Of a stretch of 64,000 nucleotides of DNA, positions 34,535 through 46,045 are shown piece by piece. The DNA comes from Armigeres subalbatus (taxonomy: Eukaryota; Arthropoda; Insecta; Diptera; Culicidae): assembly GCF_024139115.2 (NCBI RefSeq), contig NC_085140.1, positions 18,561,357 to 18,625,356 of the forward strand, read 5' to 3'. The notes below the pieces were generated by a model that ran no database searches, was not told the DNA's origin, and saw only the letters and a program-made list of their open reading frames with translations. Position 1 is the stretch's first letter, and each line of letters opens with the position of its first letter. The position numbers were made by a program, and so were the translations under genes.

Positions 34535-36049
34535 CGGTACCATCCGACTGTCGATTGTCCGAGATCGTACCCAACGCACTGGGTATGATTAGGTCTTTAC
34601 TTTTAAGGAATTAATAATATTGTGTGGATAAGTCGTGCAAACAAAAATAAAATTTTATTGTAAGTACGAGTGGTCACATTTTGTCAATTTCCGAACATTG
34701 TAATCCATCATTGTTTAGTACCATTCAAGCACGGTTTTCAAAACTACAAGGGGGAACGACTGTGAAAGGTTTGTCATGGATTTTTAGAATGTATGTATGG
34801 CCGAAAATTAAAATGTTTAATATTAAAGAAAATTAAGTCAATAATTAAATGAAAGAAGTAAAAATCGTAATTTCTGCTCTAAAGTGGAGTTAGATCAAAT
34901 TTATATGTTCTGTTTTTTTTCGTCTTTGTAAGTGCGTAAAAAATCATTCGTCTCTTTAGGTACATTTAGCATTCACCGATTTTTTCGCAAAAAGTTGCAT
35001 TTGGCGCAATTCTGTCCCATTGTTTCCTATTGGGAATTGGCCAGAACGAACTATGGGTTTGAATACATTTCTTCTTCGTACATTAGAGAAAGGGATTATT
35101 ACGGCTAGATTTTTTGCTTTAGCTTTTAAAAGTTATATAAAAGTAAAGAGTTAGCCGCAGCTTTTCTGTAAAAAAAATTGTGTCCATTTGCTAAAATAAT
35201 TGATGTGGCAAAGAGAGCAAAGATATTGATGGTTTTTACTGTGTTTTAATCTTTCAGTTTTGGATCTATGAATCAAATATCGAAATTAACAAATATTAAA
35301 CAGTCAACAGCCGTCAACATGAAAATCGATTTGGTCAGATTTCAAAGATTTATTTAGTACCGGCCTTTATTTTGGATTCTACTGCACCGTGGAGTGAAGT
35401 GGAATGAACGATACCTTATTACGGATTCCACGTAAGTGAAACAACTGCTATTATGGTTTCTACTCCACCTCTATTCTCGCTGCGCAGAGTACAGAGTATC
35501 CACTTCAATGTAAAAATTACTAAATAGAATATTGCTTGTATAAAGAGCTCTAAAAGAGCTACATAATTTCCTTAAATAAATTTAAATTGGAAAGAAAAGG
35601 AATGGTGTATCATTAAAAAAGTCGGAGGACTAAACAGCATGCATGATCATGAAGGTGGCCCGCCCTTAATTTCGGAGAAAACGCTACAAATATAAACGAT
35701 GAACCTGATAATCTAAGTTCATAGAAATGTTTTTATTTCAGCTCTCTCGACCTCTACAAAGCTTTTTATTTTCATGTGTATCTGTATCTGTTCTTATTTG
35801 TAAATTTGTTAAAATAGGAAACAAATCAACCTTATTTTTCCGATTAGCGAAAGCGCCATTAATCGGTTTCCATCATATGACCTGGAACGAACAAATGAAA
35901 TCAAATAGTATGCATTAGTAAATGTGCCAAATAAAACGCTACAGAATAAGTGAATTTTGCAATATTGCTATCCCAGATGTTTGGTCCTATTCAAGCGAGA
36001 TCGATCTGCAATAAAACCGAGCGTCAATACGTTTTGCTCACAAATGAAA
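34535..36049. other. Intergenic with repeat debris
   Basis: 34975-35110 resembles the interior of the CTTTCTCG/GATTAATC repeat (shared phrase CCCATTGTTTCCTATTG). The remainder is AT-rich without recognised genes. Confidence 0.5.
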
Positions 36050-37127
36050 TCATTCATTTTGGAACCTCCTGCTGTATATTGTCCTGTCGAACCACGCGTT
36101 TCCGTTGCCTAAAAAAGAATAAAAAATATCGCAACTGACCAAACGTTTCAATTTACCATTGAAGTTGAAATCGCCCGTTATTTGCCCCGACTGCAGCATC
36201 CTGGTTAACCGTTCCACCTCGTGCAAATTCGTGGCCCGCTTGATGGCTTCTTTGATCCTCTGAATGTCGGCTGTCGTCGCATTTTGAACCATCGGTTTAT
36301 CCACTGCCGGCATCGCAAGCTTCGCCTTTCTCATGATCTCTCTCTGCAGCTCTTTACCCTTCTTGCTTTTGAACAGCTCCTTGGCCGCTTCCCGTTCCTT
36401 CAATTTGATTTTTCTAAAATCCAACAGCCGCAAATTGGGAAACCGAAAAGCCACATATTCTCGGTAATACTGTTTCGTTGAGACGGGATTCGTCAACAAC
36501 GAGAGGGTTTGCAACTTGGGCAGTTTTGTGAGCGGTTCTAAATCTCCAAGCTCTTGAACGTTGTTTCCCGTCAGTATTACGCTTTCCAAATTTGGCAACG
36601 ATTCATGCAGAGTATCAATAACTCTCCTAAAAAATAGAAGCAATGTAATTGTAATTGTTATTTATTTATTGTCATAACGGAAGCCTATAGGTTACCCCAT
36701 ATTTTAGGTCAATGTAATAAAAGAATTTTCTTTGTTATTATGAATATTCTGCTATAAATTAAAAACTGGAGAAAACAGTGTCTCCTCTCCTCTTGCCTCC
36801 TCTATGAAGATTTAATTAGGACTTACACAATCCGGTTATTGTTCAGCAGTAAACACTTCAGTCTAGGTAAATGTGGAAATCCATCTAACTTGCGAATATC
36901 GTTATCCGAGAAATCGATCGTATCAAACTGATCCAACGTTGCTCCCATGTTTTCGATTTGTGGTATTTTGTATCCTGCCAAAAGTCCAAACATTCCGCTC
37001 AAAATGTTAACCTCTACACATCTTTGAGCCATAAACATCACTTACCGCGTAGATCTAATTCACGATCCCGACAGGGATTCATATACTGCATTGATTGATT
37101 AATCAGATCCGGCGTAAGTTTAACCAT
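36050..37127 (-). CDS. SNRPA1: U2 small nuclear ribonucleoprotein A' (U2A')
   Basis: Four exons on the minus strand: 37127-37046, 36974-36827, 36626-36157 and 36108-36050 (stop TGA), with GT-AG introns and consistent phases. They give 252 residues, close to the roughly 255 of human U2A'. It begins MVKLTPDLINQS, followed by leucine-rich repeats (TIDFSDNDIRKLDGFPHLPRL, LLLNNNRIV, LESVILTGNNVQELGDL, LQTLSLLTNPVS) and the LRR cap YREYVAFRFPNLRLLDF. A basic helix rich in K/E follows. In the spliceosome, U2A' binds U2 B'' and the U2 snRNA stem-loop IV through its LRR face. The last exon (GNGNAWFDRTIYS...) is less certain than the rest; retaining its intron would give another short tail. It is divergent to its left-hand neighbour's 3' end and shares no promoter with eIF3g. 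Confidence 0.95.
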
Positions 37128-37553
37128 TTTAGTTGAGATTTACTAAAGAGGAATAATATTGATTAAATCTCGGTTTGTATTTATTCAGGTAAAAACTTGA
37201 GAAACGCCGCATTCACTTTTCTATTTTTTATGTGACAACTTGACGTTTACCTGATGCCATCAGATCACCCATCACACGCAACGCAGTCTCGCGGTGAGAT
37301 CCGCAACCGTTTCATGCGGGTGGCTGGCCCCAGTGCAAATAGTATGCAAAAAGACTCATGGGAAAATCTCGATTATCTTTTCAAAAGGACCTATAAGTAA
37401 ACAAATTTCATGATTTAAGGTTGGATCGTGTTCAAAAGAAATTTTTTTTTCTACACGTAAAAAAATATATGTTATGGCAAAAAACCATTCAAAAATTCTT
37501 ATACTCTTAATTATGCCACCTAATGAATGATCGCATATCAAAAAGCTAATAAC

Positions 37554-37814
37554 ACAGACAAACAGACGTAACAGTTTGGACATTTTTCAAAAAAATCCAT
37601 CGTCCAACTCCTCTACCACCATCTTGCGAGCATGTTGCACGAAACAATGTTTCGTATGACATTGTCACCAGAAGGCGCTGGAGTGAAATGTCAAACTCGA
37701 AGGATTACGACGCTAGCGCCTCTAGTTGTGAAACGCGCAATCGATCAAATTCAAATTGATCGTTGAAGTCATGGTCGATGGAAATTTCTCTAGTGTTACG
37801 TCTGTTTGTCTGTG
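37554..37814. mobile_element. MITE with ACAGACAAACAGACG ends and 8-bp duplication
   Basis: Ends ACAGACAAACAGACGTAACA and, inverted, CACAGACAAACAGACGTAAC. CTAATAAC flanks both sides (37546-37553 and 37815-37822). The 8-bp duplication suggests hAT. A relative is at 38586. Confidence 0.85.
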
Positions 37815-38114
37815 CTAATAACATTCGTAAGTTAATGAAAAGTATAAGTTTCGGAATGTATGTGACTAATGCGATGTATAAGTTTTTTTTATACATATCA
37901 TTAGGCGCCTGCTTTGGCAAAAAAGTATTAGAAATCTTAATAATAAATAACATTAAATTTTTTTACGTGTATGTCAATCACATGTTAAATTCCGTTCACT
38001 GAATCGGAAAAGTAAAGAATCGAAACAAAATTCTTACAACAGTATCCACATGAAAAGAACAAAAAACAAAATTGGCATTTGTACACTGAAAAAAATCCAA
38101 TCATATCCATTATG

Positions 38115-38330
38115 TGTGGCACACACACTTAATTTTTTTTCGCCGAGGCCGGTAAAATAAATTACCGAGAATCCAACAGCTGAGATCTCGGTGAAAATCT
38201 CGGCAAAAGTTTAAATTACCGACTGGTCGTAAAATTTACGAAAACATCCAGCTGTCAAAATTTGCCGTGCCGTTCGGTAATACTTTGCCGAAGTGCTCGG
38301 CGAGGTGATTTACCGAGATAATGTAAATAA
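38115..38330. mobile_element. Partial CACACTTAA-type MITE
   Basis: Left end CACACTTAATTTTTTTTCGCC matches the family at 31133 and 55584; the interior has CTCGG(C/T) words in both orientations. The right terminus is degraded, so it is probably an old copy. Confidence 0.5.
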
Positions 38331-38585
38331 TTATTTTTATTTGTTTTTCATTTCAATTAAACAAAAAAACTCAAAACCGTAAAGAAGCCTGAAATCACTC
38401 ATTTATTTAATCGAAGAACATGAAATGAACTTTAAAAAATGAATATCTGTTATTTAAGCCCGTAAGATTTAATAATTCTTAACATCATTAGTGCTTTCTA
38501 ATGAGCAGGTTGAAGTCGCTCGAAATTTCTTCTATCCTGCTACATAGTTTTTTTTGTCAACAAATGAAAACGCGAAACACGGGGC

Positions 38586-38837
38586 ACAGAGAAACAGACG
38601 TCTCACTCAACACATGTTACATCGTTCACCTTTTTAACGGTTGATTTAATTTTCTGTAGGTGGTCAATCGGCCACCGATGGCGCTCCCATCGATTTTGCT
38701 TGGGTTTGACGTTTGCGCACTACCGCCATCTGGTTTCCGCTTGGCCACACACAGTGATTTTAGCATTGGGCGGAAATGTTTCCGTGACGATGATTTTGAT
38801 TGCAATTTGTTCTAAGTGAGACGTCTGTTTATCTGTG
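38586..38837. mobile_element. MITE with ACAGAGAAACAGACGTC ends and 8-bp duplication
   Basis: Ends ACAGAGAAACAGACGTCTCA and, inverted, CACAGATAAACAGACGTCTC. CACGGGGC flanks both sides (38578-38585 and 38838-38845). It shares the AAACAGACGT core with the 37554 element but not its interior. Confidence 0.85.
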
Positions 38838-39716
38838 CACGGGGCTTTTATACACAGGGAAAACGAAGCAGTGGATCAAAAGGACCGTACCTTACTGCAA
38901 TCTGATGTCCGTGTTGGGGATTTATGAACGGAATTGAATTTTTCACCCGGTTTGGAAAGAAATAACATTTTCAATAGTTTAACGTTGATAATCAATAGTA
39001 TCAATAGAATTGGCAAATTGCTGGAGAGTTTCCGAATCTATTGATAAGCAAATCTCGAAAATCCATCGAAAGATAAAGACGCTATTAGCGTTTGAAATCT
39101 ATCCTAATTTCGTGACGGTCTCGAATTTGGAAATTTCGCTTTTACACCCTGTATCTGAGTCTTCCTCTTAGACGTATCCAGCTTTCCACGCTCGGTAATG
39201 GCAGCTTGTCGGTGTGTAAAAATCAATCGGTCACTGTACTTTTTGACACTAGCTGGAGGAAAGCTCACTGGCATTTTGTCTTGAGCCAGTTTTTACGATT
39301 TTGAGTTAAACTGACCCAAATTTGAGTTGAGCCAAACGAGCGTGTTTATCTCATCTCAGGTCGACATAAAACTAAGTCGACATGAAACTAAATTCTGACA
39401 GAACTGTCATTCGCTCGATCGGCCATTTTTGTAGTGCTGGTAAAAATCGTAGGCACGAAAAAAGTTATTTTTACGGTTTTTGTGCAAAATTTCTTTATAA
39501 ATAATCAGTTAAAAAGTTGCAAAAGGAAGTGTAAGTTCCAATCTAAACAGTTTTTTTTTTGTTTCACTTGAGTGAAACCTTCGCGAAGATATATTTTGTA
39601 AAATAAAATTGGTGTTAATCACGTTTCGTCATCTAACAAAATATGCCAAGCAGACACGAAAGCATTTTGCAAGCTGTCATTTTTTTTCTCGTGGTTCTTT
39701 GTCTTTCCCTCAGACG
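38838..39716. other. eIF3g upstream region with 5' UTR intron
   Basis: A likely 5' UTR exon ends at the donor GTAAGT at 39529 and joins the acceptor TTTCCCTCAG ending at 39713, three bases before the start codon. A phrase near 39175 (GTATCCAGCTTTCCACGCTCGG) is related to the TIR of the 46046 element. The promoter is not resolved. Confidence 0.55.
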
Positions 39717-42084
39717 ATGCCTGCGCTAGACGAAATCAAATCCTCCTGGGCCGATGAAGTGGAGTTAGATTCCGGCTCGTTGCCGCCGCCGACGGAAATT
39801 ATCGAAAATGGCCAAAAGGTCGTCACCGAGTATAAATACAAAGATGACAAAAAGGTGAAGGTGGTTCGGACGTATAAGATAACGCGACTGGTGGTTCCGA
39901 AGAGCATCGCCAAGCGTAAGAACTGGAAAAAATTCGGCGACTCGGAGAATGATAAGCCCGGACCGAACCCAGGCACAACAATGGTTTCGGAAGATATCTA
40001 CATGCAGTTTGTTAGCAACAAGGAGGAGGAGCAAAAGTCGGAAAATCCGCTAGATTCGGTAAAGAACATTGCCAAGTGTCGGAATTGCGAGGGCGAACAT
40101 TGGTCAGTGCAGTGCCCATACAGGGCGCAGTACGAATCTGGAAAAGCTAAACCAGCTATACAAGGTGAGATTGATAACCTTTGCATGGGGAACTGTTGTA
40201 ATCATTTTGTTTATAAACTGTTGGCTCTAAGCAGTTTAAAGTCTTTCGGAATATTTGCATTTAGATAGTATTTTATCGAAATTATGCCTGTTATTCTTTT
40301 TTCCGTGGCATATAGGGCATCTCGCTTTAATAGGATGTTATTTTTTTTTCTATAATGTTTCACATTTCTTTTCTTTTATTTGAGTTTTCTCTTTTTTATT
40401 CAATATTGCATTAGGGTATCCAATCATGGTTTGAACCAAATGGCGGGTTTCAGATGAGCCGTCAAAACAAAGTTGATTTATTTCATTAAAGGGACATGTT
40501 ACAACTGCGATTTCTAGTTTATATGGAAGCTTAGTTCATTATCTTTCTAAAAACATCCTGGGTGCACATATTTATGCTTAGTTTCATTGAAAAAACTTAA
40601 TAATTACATAACTTTGATTCGTACCATGGTTTGAACTACACTGTTCATGGTTTGAACTAAATTCGTACCATGCAACCTGCAACAGCTCCTATATATAATA
40701 CTAATCACATGCATGAAACGCTGAGGAAATCTATAGAAAAGCAAATTTGTTATACTATTTATCTTCTCGCATTAGATTAGTAACTCGAAACGTATGAAAA
40801 TCTTCTAAATTATCGATATGAAAATTGCGATTTTTTCATATTGGAAATGTAAACAAAATTCTCCAGCTAGGCGCATGCAGCGCTCCTAGCGGACAGCGGC
40901 AGAACATGACTGCATTTACAAGTTCAAACCATGGTACGAATTTAGTTCAAACCATGATCAGTTTTTACCTTGTATAAATGTTACTATTTTAACTATTTAA
41001 AACTGTTTCTCAATTGTATGATGATTTCAATCGATTACAGATAAAAATAGTGTTCTTTTGATATATTGATCTCACTCCTGTGTCATAAAATGCGTCCTTT
41101 ACGAGCTTTTTGAAATTATGCCACTGGTGGGGGGGATTTAGCGAAAATTCAGGACTTTTTAAATCGCTCCATTTTATTACTTAAACAATATGTACGAATG
41201 TTTAAATAAACTCTATCACTTCCAGTATACCTAAATATGCCATTCATACTGTTTTAGGTTCATTTCCTGCCAATGAGATGGTAATTTCTAATGATTTCAA
41301 AATGGTTCAAACCATGATACGCTTTTCACTAGTTCAAACCATGATTGGATACCCTAATTTCATATTCCATCATCCAAAAAAATTAAATAAACATTCCTCG
41401 CGTGATTTTTGAAAACGTCGTAAGTCCAAATGAGAGACTCTCTTTCATAACGCTCCCTTTTGCTAATATTTAGGCTAGTTTCAAATTTGTTGCAATATTT
41501 TCACCTCAGCACACTAGACAAAGCCATTTTCTTCAGATCGGTGCTGGAAAATCCAATGTGAATGTTAGAATGGCTTTGTAATAATCGAAAGAGAAAGTAA
41601 ACAACGAGAGGCTCTCTTTTGGATTTACGACGTTTTCAAAAATCACGCCAGATTCATTTTTTTTTTCAACTGCGATATTGTGAAGCAGAATCATATTTTT
41701 ACTGTTTTTACAATTCCAGTGCCCCAAGAAATGGCCCCAACAACTACGAAGAGCGGCAAATACGTTCCCCCGAGTATGCGCGAAAGCCAGAAGCCGGGTA
41801 TGGGTGGCAACCCGAGAGGACGCGACGACACCACTGCCATCCGTATTTCTAATCTGTCGGAGGCGATGACGGAAGCCGATCTGGAGGAGTTGGTGAAGAG
41901 GATTGGTCCGCACAGCAAGATGTTTTTGGCTCGCGACAAGAACACCGGTTTGTGCAAAGGGTTCGCCTACGTACACTTCAAATCTCGCCGCGACGCTGCT
42001 ACTGCTATTGAGCTTCTCAATGGGCACGGCTACGATCATTTGATCTTGAATGTCGAATGGTCCAAACCGCAGAATCCGCAGTAG
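39717..42084 (+). CDS. eIF3g: Translation initiation factor eIF3 subunit G
   Basis: Coding exons 39717-40164 and 41720-42084 join in phase to give 270 residues, the usual length for insect eIF3g. The N-terminal half has the family block [12 protein letters not shown], a central basic region and a CCHC-like zinc motif ([15 protein letters not shown]) near residue 120. The C-terminal RRM spans about residues 190-268, with RNP2 (IRISNLSE) and RNP1 (KGFAYVHF) visible, and the protein ends SKPQNPQ. eIF3g is part of the cytoplasmic eIF3 complex and helps scanning by the 40S ribosome. The ATG lies three bases after a strong acceptor, which suggests a leader intron, and this start matches the conserved N-terminus; an upstream in-frame ATG at 39642 lies in that intron. 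The coding intron (1,555 nt) holds two MITEs. Confidence 0.96.
40414..41354. mobile_element. TA-flanked element in the eIF3g intron with iterated end motif
   Basis: Ends GGGTATCCAATCATGGTTTG and its exact inverse; TA on each side (40412-40413 and 41355-41356). The motif CATGGTTTGAAC or its complement recurs at least seven times inside. No transposase. The TA target suggests Tc1/mariner. Confidence 0.85.
41400..41648. mobile_element. MITE just before the eIF3g acceptor
   Basis: Ends GCGTGATTTTTGAAAACGTC and, inverted, GCGTGATTTTTGAAAACGTC, then GTAA(A/G)TCCAAA on both arms. It ends 71 bases upstream of the acceptor of the last eIF3g exon. The target duplication is unclear. Confidence 0.8.
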
Positions 42085-42384
42085 GAATTGTTGCAGAGTT
42101 GGGAATTAGGAACTAAGTTGTGGTGCGCGTTATATTATGCTTCATGCTAAGATGTGCTTTCCAATATATGGCGAACTGGAATTAATGTTGTTTGACGCTT
42201 TCCTTCTATTGACGAAGAATTCCGAAATCAATGTCCGATGTCTACGTTGCGGTTTTTCAAGCTATGTGCACGCTACGTCCACGCAAAGTACGCAGCTTCA
42301 AATGGAGTAATGCATACGTATACGTGTCCACGACTACATTTGATGCTGGGTACCTTGCGTGGACGCGGCGTGCCCATTTATTTA
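42085..42384. other. eIF3g 3' UTR
   Basis: 300 bases from the stop codon to the RT element. No canonical AATAAA was recognised, so the transcript may end inside or be altered by the inserted retroelement. Confidence 0.4.
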
Positions 42385-43770
42385 GTTAACATCTAAACAG
42401 ATAACACTGAATCAACAATTTGACGCCACAATGCACGGTTCGAGGCCGCATCTCTCCATCCTCGGATACGCCCCACGCTCGCCAAGTCGTTCTGCACCTG
42501 GTCTGCCCATCTCGCTCGCTGCGCTCCACGCCGTCTCGTACCTGTCGGATCGGAAGCGAACACCATCTTTGCAGGGTTGCTGTCCGGCATTCTTGCAACA
42601 TGTCCTGCCCATCGTACCCTTCCGGCTTTAGCTACCTTCTGGATACTGGGTTCGCCGTAGAATTGGGCGAGTTCATGGTTCATTCTTCGCCGCCACACAC
42701 CGTCTTCTTGCACACGCCAAAGATGGTCCTAAGCACCCGTCTCTCGAATACTCCGAGTGCTTGCAAGTCCTCCTCGAGCATTGTCCATGTTTCATGTCCG
42801 TAGAGGACAACCGGTCTTATAAGCGTCTTGTACATGACACATTTGGTGCGGTGGCGAATCTTTTTCGACCGCAGTTTCTTCTGGACCCCGTAGTAGGCCC
42901 GACTTCCACAGATGATGCGCCTTCGTATTTCACGACTAACGTTGTTGTCAGCCGTTAGCAAGGATCCGAGGTAGACAAATTCCTCGACCACCTCGAAGGT
43001 ATCCCCGTCTATCGTAACACTGCTTCCCAGGCGGGCCCTGTCGCGATCGGTTCCGCCCACAAGCATGTACTTTGTCTTTGACGCATTCACCACCAGTCCA
43101 ACTTTTGTTGCTTCACGTTTCAGGCGGGTGTACAGTTCTGCCACCTTTGCAAATGTTCGGCCGACAATGTCCATGTCATCCGCGAAGCAAATAAATTGAC
43201 TGGATCTGTTGAAAATCGTACCCCGGCTGTTCCATCCGGCTCTCCGCATGACACCCTCTAGCACAATGTTGAACAACAGGCACGAAAGTCCATCACCTTG
43301 TCTTAGTCCCCGGCGCGATTCGAACGAACTGGAGTGTTCGCCCGAAATCTTCACACAGTTTTGCACACCATCCACCGTTGCTTTGATCAGTCTGGTAAGC
43401 TTCCCAGGGAAGCTGTTCTGGTCCATAATTTTCCATAGCTCTACGCGGTTTATACTGTCGTATGCCGCCTTGAAATCAACAAATAGATGGTGCGTTGGGA
43501 CCTGGTATTCACGGCATTTTTGAAGGATTTGCCGTACAGTAAAGATCTAGTCCGTTGTCGATCGGCCGTCAACGAAGCCGGCTTGATAACTTCCCACGAA
43601 CTCATTCACAAATGGTGACAGACGACGGAAGATGATCTGGGATATCACTTTGTAGGCGGCATTAAGGATGGTGATCGCTCGAAAGTTCTCACACTCCAGC
43701 TTGTGGCTAGCTTTTCCGGGCCCATCTTGATGAGCTCAGCTCCGATACCATCCTTACACAATGCGGTCGG
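42385..43770 (-). pseudogene. RTE/I-like non-LTR RT, 5'-truncated, with an internal deletion
   Basis: Minus strand. From the right: a LIKMGPEKL block (about 43735), a jump to ENFRAITILNAAYKV (a deletion relative to the family), then GRSTTD followed by TAG (43547-43549), motif A (VDFKAAYDSINR), GLRQGDGLSCLLFNI, the catalytic FADDMDI near 43170, KTKYMLVGG, YGHETWTML and, after a frame change near 42690, the tail GRVRWAGHVARM. The 3' end abuts the eIF3g 3' UTR. It is the same family as 21757 and 2300. Confidence 0.88.
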
Positions 43771-43999
43771 GTCTGAGATTGACGACCTACTGACATATAG
43801 CTCACACAACCTCGATCAGTACAGTTGCTGATGAAGAATGTGTGTAGCCGCCACACATTCTAAATACTCACGCTCCTCTAATGTGAACGTGTACTATATG
43901 TGGAAGTGTTGGCTTCAGAAATGGATTGCGAGTGATTTGACTATGCGTCCAATTTGGGAATCTCGAGCTCATTCAGTAGCCGCTAGGTTGCGAAGGCCG

Positions 44000-44134
44000 A
44001 CGGAGGTGTTTCGTAGCTTAGTTGGTCTAGCACCAGTCTAGCGTACTGTAAAGTTGTGGGTTCGAGTTCCATCGAAGGGAAAGTGGTTACCTCCAATACA
44101 TTTTTCAAATCATTATCTTCCACTTCCACATAAT
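44000..44134 (+). mobile_element. Possible tRNA-derived SINE, interrupted by the copia element
   Basis: A box TAGCTTAGTTGG (44014-44025) and B-box-like GGTTCGAGTTCC (44059-44070) have tRNA-like spacing. The copia element starts at 44135; the SINE tail, if any, would resume after 58886, but no clear tail is seen there. Confidence 0.5.
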
Positions 44135-44310
44135 TGATGGAATCATAGTAACTCGCTAACCAGTTGCTAAGCATAGGTCCATCGCTAACAACTACTTTAT
44201 TGATAGCAACTAGATTATTTAAACTAATAGGTAACAAAAAAATAAACTCATTCCCAATTGTTCTCTTTACCTGAATGTTTTTTTTTTTTATCAGTAAGAT
44301 ACGTCCAACA
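44135..44310 (+). repeat. 5' LTR of the copia element
   Basis: 176 bp, TG...CA ends. Compared with the 3' LTR there are about ten substitutions and a few small gaps by eye, so it is not a recent insertion. The bases after it (GGTTATGGGCC, 44311-44321) are the PBS. Confidence 0.95.
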
Positions 44311-44344
44311 GGTTATGGGCCTGCGTTTTCAATAGATAGAAAAG

Positions 44345-45657
44345 ATGGAGGGAACGGGTATTGTCAAGCTATCCAATGGAAATTATGACACTTGGAAACT
44401 GGAAGTAGAATTTCTACTTGTCCGGGAAGGCTTATGGAAGTATGTGTAATTATGTGGCTTATGTGGTGTAAAGCCTGCGTTGGCTGCTGATAGGTCGAAT
44501 TTGGCGGATGTTGCCGCTTGGGATGACGGCGATCAAAAACGACGATTGGGCTACTGCTTAGTCGGAACCAACATGGTCACATACGGAATACTACAACTGC
44601 CAATGCCGTGTGGGATAATCTCAAGAAGCAGCACGAAAAGAAATCGTTAACTTCAAAAGTGCATCTTCTAAAGAGAATTTGTGATTTGAAATATCATGAG
44701 GACGATGACATTGAAGAGCATTTGGTGATATTTGAAGAGTTATTTGAAAAACTTTCGAATGCTGGTACGAAACTGGATGAAGATTTACAAGTGGTTCTGG
44801 TCTTCAGAAGTCTACCAAGTTCTTTTGATGCCCTTACAACGACCCTGGAGAATCGTTCAGAAGATGAACTTACATTAGAACTTGTCAAAGCCAAAATTCT
44901 CAACGAGATTCAGAAGCGAAGCGGAGACATTTGCATTCACCGTTAAAGAAACTGCTGCGATTAACTGGATTGTGGACTCAGGAGCTAGTTCGCACATGTG
45001 TACCAATAAAAAGTGTTTCGTTACTCTGGAAGAAGCAAAAGATGACACACCACGCTTTGTGACGGTAGCCGATGGCAAGAAAGCCCTAGTAAAGGTGTAG
45101 GAAAATGCAAGATCAGCTGTTATGGAAGCAACGCCGAGGAAAAAGAAATCATTTTGAGCGACGTGCTGTTTGTTCCAGATCTTGACATGAACTTGATATC
45201 CGTTGGCTGTTTGGTCCAGAAAGGTGCTGGGATAACATTTGACGAGAATGGCTGTACAATAATGGGCGGACGACGTATTGCAGCTGTTGCATCTCGAAGA
45301 AACGGACTGTACCATCTACGTTTAGTGGAGCGAGCGAGCACTGTAATAGAAGAATGTGTACTGAAAAACTGCATCCATGAGTGGCATCGGAAGTTAGGAC
45401 ACAGAGACATTCATGCTATTCAAGAATTGAAGCGTCGTAAATTAGCAAATAGTGTTGGTATTAAAGATTGTGGTCTGAAGATGGAATGCGAAACCTGTCT
45501 GCAAGGCAAAATGTCACGTTTATCGTTTCCGAAAGTTTCAAGAAGACGTTCTAAAACAATTTTGGATTTGATTCATAGTGATCTATGCGGACCAATGAAT
45601 ACGGTAACTCCAGGTGGACGTCGATATTTCCTCACGTTCATCGATGACTGCAGTCGC
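44345..45657 (+). pseudogene. copia gag, protease and N-terminal integrase, broken
   Basis: Starts ATG with LSNGNYDTWKLEVEFLLVREGLW, the copia gag start, then hits a TAA at 44448. The UBN2-like gag core resumes in another frame (WDNLKKQHEKKSLTSKVHLL, to 44920). A frame change and deletion near 44920 remove the CCHC knuckle and lead straight to the protease (WIVDSGASSHM, active-site DSGA near 44980). A stop near 45100 is followed by the integrase zinc region (EWHRKLGHRD...CETCLQGKM) and the start of the catalytic core (SDLCGPMNT, FIDDCSRY), which is cut at 45661. Confidence 0.9.
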
Positions 45658-45661
45658 TATT

Positions 45662-45850
45662 AGGTTCTGCAGCATGACGTCACGAATGAATTCGGTCCTC
45701 GTCGAATGAACTTTTTTGACAGTTCAGTAGTACTTTCCACTGACTCCGACAAAGATCGAGTTCGTGATTGGTTGGCTGCCCCCGAGTCCAACGCGAAGTA
45801 CTACTAATCAGTCATCAGTTTGAGGTTAGATACAGACGCTGCAGAACCTA
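45662..45850. mobile_element. 189-bp MITE in the copia integrase
   Basis: Ends AGGTTCTGCAGC / GCTGCAGAACCT. ATT on both sides (45659-45661 and 45851-45853) is the likely duplication. Removing it joins CGCTAT and TCAACC and restores the integrase frame from DDCSRY into TVFFLREESE. Confidence 0.8.
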
Positions 45851-46045
45851 ATTCAACCGTGTTCTTTCTACGTGAGGAGTCAGAAACGTTTGAAGCACTG
45901 AAGGATTTCGTGCAGCAGATGAAAACTCAGTTTGGCAGACCGCCAAAAATATTGAGGTCAGATCAAGGCGGTGAATATTGTGGTAATGACGTTAAAAAGT
46001 TCCTCCGTAGCGAAGGGATACTGCAGCAATTCACAGTGGCCTATA
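45851..46045 (+). pseudogene. copia integrase, middle part
   Basis: Encodes TVFFLREESE and KILRSDQGGEYCGNDVKKFL, the region of the second catalytic Asp, ending in FTVAY where the next insertion begins. Confidence 0.9.
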
